From contig JBLMYA010000103.1 of assembly GCA_050258035.1 (NCBI GenBank), forward strand, positions 1 to 44,956: a DNA stretch of 44,956 nt, in the 5' to 3' direction. Under the pieces are notes generated by a model that made no database searches, was not told the DNA's origin, and saw only the letters and a list, made by a program, of their open reading frames with translations. This DNA comes from DATBLE01 sp050258035 (GTDB lineage Bacteria > Actinomycetota > Thermoleophilia > Gaiellales > Gaiellaceae). Positions within the stretch are counted from its first letter, which is position 1, and every line of letters starts with the position of its first letter. Of the stretch, positions 14,730-21,936 are shown in pieces. Position numbers and translations under genes: made by a program.

Positions 14730-15875
14730 GTGGCGACCGCGCCGTCCGCCCAGGCCGAGTCGACGCCGTTTCGCTTCTACGACAACCGCCAGAAGTACCT
14801 GGCGTTCGTCAACACGTGCAACGAGAAGGCCGTGATCGCCGCCCGCAGCGCCGAGGAGCTGGCACGGCTGCAACCGACGCCGCCCGCCCTTCGTCTCTTC
14901 GACGCCGGCATGGGCGACGGGACTGTCCTCGCGCGCATGCTCCGCACCGTCCACCACATCTTCCCGACGGTGCCCGCGCTCGCCGTGGCGAAGGAGATCA
15001 GCCTCGAGGACGTCCGCCTCGGGCTGGAGAAGATGCCCGACCGCTTCGTCGAGCATCCGCACACCGTGCTCGTCGTCACCAATCTCTCGTACGCCGACGC
15101 CCCCAGGCTCCTCCCGAGCGACCCGCAGAAGGCTGCTGCGCTCCACTGGCGGGAGGTGCCGCTCGAAGGGGCGTCCGCGCACGACCTCGGGGAGCAGATC
15201 GAGGCGCTCGGGCCGATTCTCGCGTCGGGCTGGGCGACGAGCGCGAGCCCGACGACTGGCAACCCCGTTCCGCAGCAGCCGTCCGTCCTCGTGCTCTACC
15301 GGCGCGACCACGACTTCCTCCTCCACGACGTGATCGCGGAGCTCCGCGAGCATGCAACGTCGTACGACTTCGTGCTCGCGTCGCAACCGTGGCGCGCCCG
15401 CATGGGCGCCGACTTCAAGGTCGAGAAGATCCTGGCGCCGCTCACCCGTAGCCTCGCTCCCGGTGGCCGTCTGTTGACGGTCCAGTCCTGGGGCCGCGAC
15501 CCGGCCGCCGAGATCGTCGCGCGGCTCTGGCCCGGCGAGAAGCCCTTCACCGTCGACCGGCACCAGCTGCTCGAGACGTTGCGGACAGCGCTCGGCGACG
15601 AGGCCGGCGAGTACGACCTCACCGACCCTCCCGACCCGGAGGCCGTCTTCCGCTACGAGATGCACACCCTGCCGTCCGAGATCGGCGACCGGATCGGCAC
15701 CTCGACCCTGTTCGCAGCCTGGAACGCGGTCGTCTACGTGAACCAGATCGAGGACGAGCGCCTCGAAGCGGCGCTCCACGACAGCCGCTCCCTCGAGGTG
15801 ACCCAGGAGGTCCTGCGCAAGTACGGGACGCTCTGGTTCAACGACGAGGCATTCGTCGTCCGCCGCCGCCGTTAG
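14730..15875 (+). CDS. SAM-dependent methyltransferase-like protein
   Basis: About 381 residues from the GTG at 14730; the frame is open further upstream, so the start is tentative. After FRFYDNRQKYLAFVNTCNEK comes a class I methyltransferase motif I, LRLFDAGMGDGTVLARML, at about residue 60. Later segments YDFVLASQPWRARMGADF and LAPGGRLLTVQSWGRDP resemble motifs IV and VI of the Rossmann methyltransferase fold. The middle contains an unusual insert (WREVPLEGASAHDLGEQIEAL). The substrate is unknown. Its stop overlaps the stop of the convergent MetE-like gene. Confidence 0.7.
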   Translation: MATAPSAQAESTPFRFYDNRQKYLAFVNTCNEKAVIAARSAEELARLQPTPPALRLFDAGMGDGTVLARMLRTVHHIFPTVPALAVAKEISLEDVRLGLEKMPDRFVEHPHTVLVVTNLSYADAPRLLPSDPQKAAALHWREVPLEGASAHDLGEQIEALGPILASGWATSASPTTGNPVPQQPSVLVLYRRDHDFLLHDVIAELREHATSYDFVLASQPWRARMGADFKVEKILAPLTRSLAPGGRLLTVQSWGRDPAAEIVARLWPGEKPFTVDRHQLLETLRTALGDEAGEYDLTDPPDPEAVFRYEMHTLPSEIGDRIGTSTLFAAWNAVVYVNQIEDERLEAALHDSRSLEVTQEVLRKYGTLWFNDEAFVVRRRR

Positions 15876-17020
15876 CCCCAGATCCGGCTGGCGACCTGAC
15901 CCACGAGCCGCAGCTTCGCCTCCTGCTCGTCACTGGTCATCGTCCGCGCGATCTCGCCGGAGGCGAACCCGCACTGCGGGCTCAGCGCCAGCCGGTCGAG
16001 CGGGACGTAGCGCGTCGCCTCTTCGACCCTCGCCGCGAGCACGTCGGGATCCTCGAGCGTGCCGTCCTTCGTCGTCACCAGGCCGAGCACGACCTCGTGC
16101 GTGGGCAGGACGTCCGCGAGCGGCTCGAAGCCGCCGGCACGGTCGGAGTCGTACTCGAGCAGCAGCCGGTCGATGTTCGCCAGGCGCGGGAAGACCTGCT
16201 TCGAGATCGCCTCGTAGCCGCCTGTTGCGGCCCACATGCCGAAGGGGGCATTCCCACGGCACATGTGCATTGCCCGAGTGATGCCGGTCAGGCCCTCGAA
16301 GACCGCGCTGTCGAGGGCCGCGTCCGCGACGAGCTCGTGCGCCATGTCGTGTCCGTGCTCCTCGAACACGGCACGGTTCCCGGGATCGATGTGCCACTGG
16401 GCGTAGTTGGGCGCGTCGAGCTGGATGTAGTCGCAGCCGAGCTCGACGAGTCGGTCGACGATGTGCTCGCGGGTCAGCCGGGTGACATGCTCGATGAAGT
16501 CGTCCGACGTCGGATACGCATCGGCCGAGTAGTCGGGGTGCCAGTAGGTCCGGTGCCAGCTCGGCGCCGGGATCGAGTACTTCGCGCGCGCGTGGGCGTT
16601 CGCCTTCAGGAACACGAACTCGTCGCCGACGATGTCGCGTTCGACCTGGAGCCGTCGGGTTACGAACGGCTCCTCGGGCGGAAGCCCCGACGTGTCTGCC
16701 GGCTCGCCCGCGCCCGTTTTCCAGAGGCCTCGCCAGCCGGACTCCGCGTTCAGGAACTCGAAGCCGCTGACCGGCGCTTCGAAGAGCGGGTCGTCCACCA
16801 TCGGGAGGAAGGCGATCCACCCGGTGCGCCGGAACTCGCCGTCGGTGATCGCCTCGATCCCGGCGCTCTCCTGCAGCTCGATCGCCTCGAGCACGGCGCG
16901 GTCCTCGACGGCGCGCAGCTCGTCCGACCCGATCGTTCCCTCGCGCGCAGCTGCCCTCGCTTCGCTCAGGTACTCGGGGCGCAGCAGGCTGCCGACGACG
17001 TCCGCACGGGTGACCGCCAT
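15872..17020 (-). CDS. MetE-like zinc methyl/alkyl transferase (cobalamin-independent methionine synthase superfamily)
   Basis: A 382-residue protein from ATG 17020. It has the single catalytic barrel of the MetE C-terminal family: GSLLRP near the start, ITDGEFRRTGW at about 58-68, LDAPNYAQW at about 201, and candidate zinc ligands H252 and C254 (HMC), E289 (LLEYD) and C350 (ALSPQCGF). The N-terminal half of true MetE is absent. Family members activate a thiolate on zinc and alkylate it, as in methionine synthesis or epoxyalkane:coenzyme M transferase, which is of nearly the same size. Divergent from two SDR genes over only 27 bp, which suggests a shared pathway. The physiological thiol and alkyl donor are unknown. 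Confidence 0.85.
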   Translation of the reverse strand: MAVTRADVVGSLLRPEYLSEARAAAREGTIGSDELRAVEDRAVLEAIELQESAGIEAITDGEFRRTGWIAFLPMVDDPLFEAPVSGFEFLNAESGWRGLWKTGAGEPADTSGLPPEEPFVTRRLQVERDIVGDEFVFLKANAHARAKYSIPAPSWHRTYWHPDYSADAYPTSDDFIEHVTRLTREHIVDRLVELGCDYIQLDAPNYAQWHIDPGNRAVFEEHGHDMAHELVADAALDSAVFEGLTGITRAMHMCRGNAPFGMWAATGGYEAISKQVFPRLANIDRLLLEYDSDRAGGFEPLADVLPTHEVVLGLVTTKDGTLEDPDVLAARVEEATRYVPLDRLALSPQCGFASGEIARTMTSDEQEAKLRLVGQVASRIWG

Positions 17021-17038
17021 CTCGCCGGCGACTATAAG
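17010..17038. promoter_or_regulatory. Overlapping divergent promoter of the MetE-like and SDR genes
   Basis: The two start codons are 27 bp apart. On the plus strand TATAAG (17033-17038) is preceded at 17 bp by GTGACC (17010-17015) and followed 9 nt later by the GTG of the SDR gene. On the minus strand TATAGT (17036-17031) lies 10 nt before the ATG of the MetE-like gene. The two -10 boxes share four base pairs, so both transcripts should be leaderless or nearly so and compete for polymerase. Confidence 0.6.
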
Positions 17039-17047
17039 GTCCGCGGC

Positions 17048-17935
17048 GTGCGGAACGTCGAGGGCAAGGTCGCGTTCATCACGGGTGGCGGCAGCGGCGT
17101 CGGTCTCGGCATGGCGACGGCGTTCCTGGGCGCGGGCATGAGGGTGGTGATCGCCGACATCCGCGCCGACCACCTCGAGGAGGCGACGGCGGCGCTCGGC
17201 GGCGAGGTGCACGCGATCGAGCTGGACGTGACCGACCGCGACGGGTTCACGCGCGCCGCGGACGAGACCGAGCGCGTGTTCGGCAACGTGCACGTCCTCT
17301 GCCTGAACGCCGGGATCAACCTGTTCAACGACATCGTGGACGCGACGTACCAGGACTGGGACTGGGTGCTCGGCGTCAACCTCGGCGGCGTCGTCAACGG
17401 CGTCGTCACCTTCGTGCCCAGGATCAAGGCGCACGGCGAGGGCGGCCACGTGGTGACCACCGCCTCGATGGCGGCGTTCATCGCCGGCCCGGGGGCCGGG
17501 ATCTACACGACTGCGAAATTCGCGGTACACGGCCTCTCCGACTCGCTGCGCTGGAGCCTGCTCCCGCACGGGATCGGCGTCTCGATGGTCTGCCCCGGGC
17601 TCGTGAAGAGCAAGATCTACGAGAGCGACGAGATCCGCCCGGCGGCGCTCTCGACCGACGTGACGCCCGCCGACGAGGAATTCATGCGCATCCTGCCCGG
17701 CCTGCACGAGGCAGGAATGGAGCCCGACGAGATCGGCGAGAAGGTCCTGCGGGCGATCAGGGAGAACCGGTTCTACGTCTTCACGCACCCCGAGCACCGG
17801 GACGAGCTGCGCGACATCTTCGACGAGACGATCGCCGCCTTCCCGGACGAGCCCGTGCCGCCGGACCGGCTGGAGGTCGAGGAGGGCAGGCGGGCCGGGA
17901 AGGCGGCCGCGCTCGCCTCGTGGCCCGGCGACTGA
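17048..17935 (+). CDS. Short-chain dehydrogenase/reductase, first of a tandem pair
   Basis: A 295-residue classical SDR starting at GTG 17048. The cofactor motif TGGGSGVG (12-19) is followed by an Asp after strand 2 (VIADIR), which favours NAD(H). LNAG is at 86-89 and the catalytic set is S140, Y153 and K157 (YTTAK). The tail of about 40 residues is longer than in minimal SDRs. The next gene is a close paralogue, coupled by a TGATG overlap. The substrate is probably a secondary alcohol or ketone; the pair may differ in stereospecificity, which is inferred from the context. Confidence 0.93.
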   Translation: MRNVEGKVAFITGGGSGVGLGMATAFLGAGMRVVIADIRADHLEEATAALGGEVHAIELDVTDRDGFTRAADETERVFGNVHVLCLNAGINLFNDIVDATYQDWDWVLGVNLGGVVNGVVTFVPRIKAHGEGGHVVTTASMAAFIAGPGAGIYTTAKFAVHGLSDSLRWSLLPHGIGVSMVCPGLVKSKIYESDEIRPAALSTDVTPADEEFMRILPGLHEAGMEPDEIGEKVLRAIRENRFYVFTHPEHRDELRDIFDETIAAFPDEPVPPDRLEVEEGRRAGKAAALASWPGD

Positions 17936-18825
17936 TGCAGGAGGTCGAGGGGAAGACCGCGTTCGTCACCGGCGGCGCGAGCGGCATCGGGCTCGGCATG
18001 GCCACCGCGTTCGTCGGCGCGGGCATGAACGTGGTGATCGCCGATCTCCGCCCCGACCACATCGAGACCGCGCTCGAAGCGCTCGACGGGGACGGCCGCG
18101 TGCACGCGATCGTGCTCGACGTCACCGACCGCGAGGGGTTCGCGCGCGCCGCCGACGAGGCGGAGCGCGTCTTCGGAAACGTCCACGTCGTCTGCCTGAA
18201 CGCCGGCATGGGCATCCTCGGCCCGGTCACGCTCGCCCGCTACGACGACTGGGACTGGGGCCTCGGCGTGCTTCTCGGCGGCGTCGTGAACGGGATCCAG
18301 ACGTTCGTGCCGCGCATGCTCGCCCACGGCGAGGGCGCCCACATCGTCAACACCTCGTCGATGGCAGGCGTCCTCCCCGTCCCCAACGCGGCGATCTACA
18401 TCACCGCCAAGGCCGCGGTGATCGGGCTCTCCGAGGCGCTGCGGAGCGAGCTCTCCGGCGAAGGGATCGGCGTCTCCGCGTTCTGTCCCGGGCCGGTGCA
18501 GACGAACATCCGCGAAGGCGGCCGGATGAGGCCGGAGGAGTTCGGAGACTCCGGCTACCTCCAGCTCGAGCGCGACCTCGAGGAGCGGCCGAACGACCCG
18601 CTCTGGATGGACCCGGTCGAGTGCGGCGAGCGCGTGCTCGTGGGCATCCGCCGGAACGACCTGTACATCTTCACCCACCGCGAGTTCCGCGAAGGCTCCG
18701 AGGAGCGGTTCCGGGCGATGCTCGCCTCCTTCCCCGACGAACCGCGGAACGAGGAGCGCGCCGAAGCGATCTCGTTCCTCCTGTCGAACTTGATCTTCCG
18801 CGAAGTCTTGGAGCGCCGCGCCTAG
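17935..18825 (+). CDS. Short-chain dehydrogenase/reductase, second of a tandem pair
   Basis: A 296-residue SDR whose ATG shares the A of the preceding TGA (TGATG), so translation is coupled. It has TGGASGIG (12-19), an acidic residue after strand 2 (VIADLRPDH), LNAG (88-91), and S142, Y155, K159 (YITAK) as catalytic residues. It is alignable along its whole length with the upstream SDR, including the C-terminal FRAMLASFPDEP segment (compare ETIAAFPDEP). This indicates a local duplication retained for a different specificity. A 34-nt gap separates it from the selenoprotein gene. Confidence 0.93.
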   Translation: MQEVEGKTAFVTGGASGIGLGMATAFVGAGMNVVIADLRPDHIETALEALDGDGRVHAIVLDVTDREGFARAADEAERVFGNVHVVCLNAGMGILGPVTLARYDDWDWGLGVLLGGVVNGIQTFVPRMLAHGEGAHIVNTSSMAGVLPVPNAAIYITAKAAVIGLSEALRSELSGEGIGVSAFCPGPVQTNIREGGRMRPEEFGDSGYLQLERDLEERPNDPLWMDPVECGERVLVGIRRNDLYIFTHREFREGSEERFRAMLASFPDEPRNEERAEAISFLLSNLIFREVLERRA

Positions 18826-18846
18826 CGCACGGTTTTCCCCGTTCGT

Positions 18847-18852
18847 TACGAT
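18847..18852 (+). promoter_or_regulatory. Candidate -10 box for the selenoprotein gene
   Basis: TACGAT fits a -10 box and ends 7 nt before the ATG at 18860, which would put the transcription start at or beside the start codon, giving a leaderless mRNA. No Shine-Dalgarno is seen before this ATG, which agrees with that reading. The gene could also be read from the upstream SDR transcript. Confidence 0.4.
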
Positions 18853-18859
18853 CGAGCCG

Positions 18860-20515
18860 ATGCCGAAGTTCCGGGTTCTGAGCCCCGAGGGCTATCCGCC
18901 CAAGGTGAGCGCCCGTGGAATGGCGCCCGGCCTCGACTCGCTCGACGGCAAGAAGGTCTTCCTCGTCGACGTCGGCTTCGCGAACTCCGACAACTTCATG
19001 GCAAGGCTGCACGAGTGGTTCGAGGCGAACCAGCCGTCCATCCAGACCGAGGTCGTCCGCTGGCGCGACCAGCACGCGCCCGATCCGGAGCTGTGCGAGC
19101 GCATCAAGGCCGACGGCGACGCGGCCATCATCGGCGTCGGCACCTGACCGGGCTGCGCGCCGGAGGTCTCCGGCCACGTCGTCGACATGGAGACGAAGTA
19201 CGGGATCCCGACGGTGGGCGTCCACGTCTCCGTGTTCGCGCCTCTCGTCCGCTCGGCGGTGAAGGCGAGCGGGATGCCGCTGGCGCGGCAGGCGTTCTGC
19301 CCGACCCCCCTGATGAACTCGCCTCCCGATGTGGTGCGCGGGTACGTCGCGGGCGCCGACCCGGTCAACAAGCGCCCGTTCATGACCGAGGTGCTCGACC
19401 TCCTCACGCGGCCGATCGATCCGGCCGAGCTGCGCGGCGAGGACTGGGACCGCGACACGCCCCGCTATGTCGAGGCGAACAGCGAGGAGGAGATGGACGC
19501 GCTCTTCAGCGAGCGCCATTACACCGACTACCTCCCGATCATCCTGCCGACCGAAGAGCGGGTCGAGGCGATGCTGCGCGGCACGAGCCACGCACCTGAC
19601 GAGATGGTCGGCAAGACGCGGCCGACGATCGGGATGGAGTTCTGGCACTACGACGTGGAGAAGGTCGCGATCAACGCCGTGATGGCGGGCTGCTCGCCGG
19701 AGCACCTGCCGGTACTCCTCGCCATCGGACAGGGCGGTGACACGGGACGCCAGAGCAGCATGTCCTCGATGGGCAACATGGTGGTCGTCAACGGGCCGAT
19801 CCGGCACGAGATCGGCATGAACAGCGGGATCGGCGCCCTCGGCCCGTACAACTACGCGAACGCGGTGATCGGACGCGGCTTCGGGATCATGTCCCAGAAC
19901 CTCCAGGGCGGGTCGGTGCCCGGCCTCACCTACAACGGCTCGCAGGGGTGCAACTTCTCCTACAACTGCATCACCTACGCCGAGAACGAGGAGCGGAGCC
20001 CGTGGGAGCCGTACCACGTCGAGCACGGCTTCGCCCCGGACGAGAGCGCCGTCACGGTCTCCTACATCTGGGGCAACGTCTGGTCGGAGTACCTGCGCGA
20101 GTACTGGCAGGAGAAGCTGGTGGCGATGATCTCCGGTCTCGAGCCGGGGATGGGCTGCACGATCGTCCTCGATCCGATCGTCGCCCGCGAGTTCGTCGAG
20201 AAGGGCTTCGACACCAAGGCGAAGATCGCCGAGTGGATCCACGAGAACGCCAAGATCCCGCGCCGCCGGTACTGGGATCACGTGATGCTCAACCTGATCC
20301 ACGAGCTCGTCGAGGCCGGCGTCGAGCCGTTCGCGGGGTACTGGCACGCCGGGCCGGAGGAGCCGATTCCGGTGTTCGAGACGAACCGGATCAACATCGT
20401 GGTCGCGGGCGGCGAGACCAACGGCCACTTCAGCATCTTCATGGGCTCGCCGATGCGTGGGAAGTTCCGCGCAACCGAGGTCGGGCCGACCGTCTCGATC
20501 GACGCCTGGCGCTAG
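18860..20515 (+). CDS. Selenoprotein with Sec-Pro-Gly-Cys redox motif (UGSC-like N-terminal domain)
   Basis: The frame is open from ATG 18860 to a stop at 20515 except for one in-frame TGA at 19145-19147. I read it as selenocysteine (Sec96), giving 551 residues. Coding quality continues unbroken across the TGA (..AAIIGVGT-U-PGC-APEVSGHVVDMETK), and C99 makes a UxxC redox pair. The segment around Sec resembles the UGSC (seleno)protein family: a strand, VGxU, then a helix and YGIPTVGV. A hairpin with a GGUC loop sits 17 nt after the TGA, as in E. coli fdhF. The C-terminal domain (about 185-551) contains NAVMAGCSPEHLPVL, VNGPIRHEIGMNSG and ENEERSPWEPYHVEHGF; its function is unknown. Neighbours are SDRs and a TrxR-like flavoprotein. 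The alternative is a nonsense-mutated gene. Confidence 0.85.
19148..19184 (+). other. Bacterial SECIS element
   Basis: Immediately after the TGA, a 6-bp stem GCCGGA/TCCGGC (19159-19164 with 19169-19174) closes a GGTC tetraloop at 19165-19168. The loop begins 17 nt after the TGA; the E. coli fdhF SECIS has 18 nt and the same GGUC loop that SelB contacts. A lower imperfect stem can form with 19155-19157 and 19177-19179. It meets the known bacterial rules: a G in the first two loop positions and 16-37 nt from UGA to loop. Confidence 0.8.
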
Positions 20516-20527
20516 GCTCGGGCCAGG

Positions 20528-21442
20528 GTGCCTGACGGCTACGACATCGTCGTCGCCGGCGGCGGCGTCGCCGGCCTCACCGCGGGGCTGACGGCGGCGC
20601 GACTCGGCCGGAGCACGCTCGTCCTCGCGGGCGGCATCCCCGGCGGTCTGCTGCTCGGCATCGAACGGATCGACGGCTTTCCGGGCTTCCCGCAGGGCGT
20701 CGCCGGATACGAGCTCTGCCCGTCGCTCCAGGAGCAGGCCGACGAGGCCGGAGCAGAAGTCGCAGCCCTCGAGCTCGAGAGGCTCGACCCGGCGAACGGG
20801 GGCTGGCGGATCGCGACCGCGGAGGGAGAGGTCGAGGCGCGTGCGGTGATCGCCGCGACCGGAGCGCGTTTCCGGCAGCTCGGGGTTTCCGGCGAGGATC
20901 GGCTTGCCGGACGCGGCATCAGCACCTGCGCGAGCTGCGACGGCCCGCTACTCGGGGGAGCGACGGCGGCCGTCGTCGGCGGTGGCGACTCGGCGCTCCA
21001 GGAGGCCTTGACACTGGCCGCAACGGCGGAGCGGGTGATCGTCGTCCACCGCGGCGATGAGCTCGACGGCCAGGCGACCTACCGCCGTCGGGTCGAGGAG
21101 CAACCGGTGATCGAGGTTCGCCACGGCGCGACTTTGGAGGAGATACTCGGCTCCGAGCGGGTCGAAGCGGTTCGCGTGCGCGACGTCGCGAGCGGTGCGG
21201 TCGAGGAGCTCGCGGTCGCGGCGGTCTTCCCGTTCGTCGGCCTGCAGCCGAACAGCGGGCCGTTCGCGGACCACGTTGCGCTGGACGACCGCGGCGCCCT
21301 CCGCACGGACGACAGCCTGGCGACGTCCGCCCACGGCGTCTTCGCCGCGGGGGTCGTCCGCGGCGGCGCCGCCGGCCGGGCCGCAGCCGCAACCGGCGAG
21401 GGAGCCGCAGCGGCGATCGCCGCCGACGCGTATCTCGGCTAA
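20528..21442 (+). CDS. Diverged thioredoxin-reductase-like FAD protein
   Basis: A 304-residue flavoprotein from GTG 20528, 12 nt after the selenoprotein stop. FAD site GGGVAG lies near residue 11; the redox motif is C134-A-S-C137 followed by DG, in the usual TrxR place; the second nucleotide site is GGGDSA. Two departures are visible. The NADPH-binding HRRxxxR is HRGDELDG, and the FAD-ribityl Asp in the C-terminal FAAGD motif is Val (FAAGVVRGG). So cofactor or electron donor may differ from true TrxR. The context suggests that it recycles the Sec-Cys protein; this is inferred. Confidence 0.88.
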   Translation: MPDGYDIVVAGGGVAGLTAGLTAARLGRSTLVLAGGIPGGLLLGIERIDGFPGFPQGVAGYELCPSLQEQADEAGAEVAALELERLDPANGGWRIATAEGEVEARAVIAATGARFRQLGVSGEDRLAGRGISTCASCDGPLLGGATAAVVGGGDSALQEALTLAATAERVIVVHRGDELDGQATYRRRVEEQPVIEVRHGATLEEILGSERVEAVRVRDVASGAVEELAVAAVFPFVGLQPNSGPFADHVALDDRGALRTDDSLATSAHGVFAAGVVRGGAAGRAAAATGEGAAAAIAADAYLG

Positions 21443-21501
21443 CACCCTGCGGTGTCTGGGCGAGCGCCGCGGCCGCGATAGCGCATGGCCCTCAGGCGCT
21501 T

Positions 21502-21516
21502 GTAACACAGTGTTAC
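21502..21516. promoter_or_regulatory. 15-bp perfect palindrome, operator candidate (left copy)
   Basis: GTAACAC-A-GTGTTAC is a perfect dyad in the spacer between the TrxR-like gene and the small gene at 21577. A second copy with one mismatch lies at 21903-21917 just beyond that gene. The spacing of the arms fits a TetR- or GntR-type dimer site, but no cognate regulator is evident in the window. Confidence 0.6.
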
Positions 21517-21576
21517 TTGCAGGTCTGGCACTGAGCGGTCGCACCTGCGTGACAGGCCGTGCGCGACGATTCGGAC

Positions 21577-21903
21577 ATGGTGACGATGGCGCCGCGGATC
21601 TCCGCTCGACTGATCGAGGCGATCGTCCACTTCGATGATCCGAGCCGGCCGATCGCGGAAACCTACCGCCGGGTCGGTGCGGAGGCGGAACGCCTTCGAC
21701 TGACGAGGCCGAGCTACCAGCGGATTCGCGAGCTCGTCCACCAGGTTCGGAACATACGTCCGCGTCTGAGCGTCTCCGATCTGATCCGCATCGTCTGCAC
21801 GCCGCTGAAGGGAACCGACGACGGCGTCGGCAGGCTACGCGAGCTCGGCGTCCAACCGATCCCGACCTGGCACCTCGCGCCCCAGCGCCGAAGGCCGCCC
21901 TAG
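21577..21903 (+). CDS. Small basic protein of unknown function, framed by palindromes
   Basis: About 108 residues from ATG 21577; a GTG at 21559 is an alternative start. It is helical and Arg-rich: ISARLIEAIVHFDDPSRPIAE, YRRVGAEAERLRLTRPSYQR, IRELVHQVRNIRPRLSVSDLIRIV. The N-terminal two-thirds could form a helix-turn-helix (RLTRPSYQRIRELVHQVR), so DNA binding is possible but unproven. I do not recognise the family. It lies between two near-identical GTAACAC palindromes, which suggests autoregulation or a small mobile or regulatory unit. Confidence 0.6.
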   Translation: MVTMAPRISARLIEAIVHFDDPSRPIAETYRRVGAEAERLRLTRPSYQRIRELVHQVRNIRPRLSVSDLIRIVCTPLKGTDDGVGRLRELGVQPIPTWHLAPQRRRPP

Positions 21904-21917
21904 TGACACTGTGTTAC
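21903..21917. promoter_or_regulatory. Near-perfect palindrome, operator candidate (right copy)
   Basis: GTGACAC-T-GTGTTAC differs from a perfect dyad by one base and matches the 21502 site. Its first base is the last base of the 21577 gene's stop codon, and it sits between that gene and the convergent LivHM gene, where no plus-strand promoter is expected. Confidence 0.55.
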
Positions 21918-21936
21918 GAGCCTTCTCGGGCTGGGC

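Noticed and set aside
19145..19187. Split of the 18860-20515 frame into two separate genes
   Set aside because: The second part has no ribosome site before its ATG at 19187, the intervening codons are protein-like, and UxxC plus SECIS explain the TGA.
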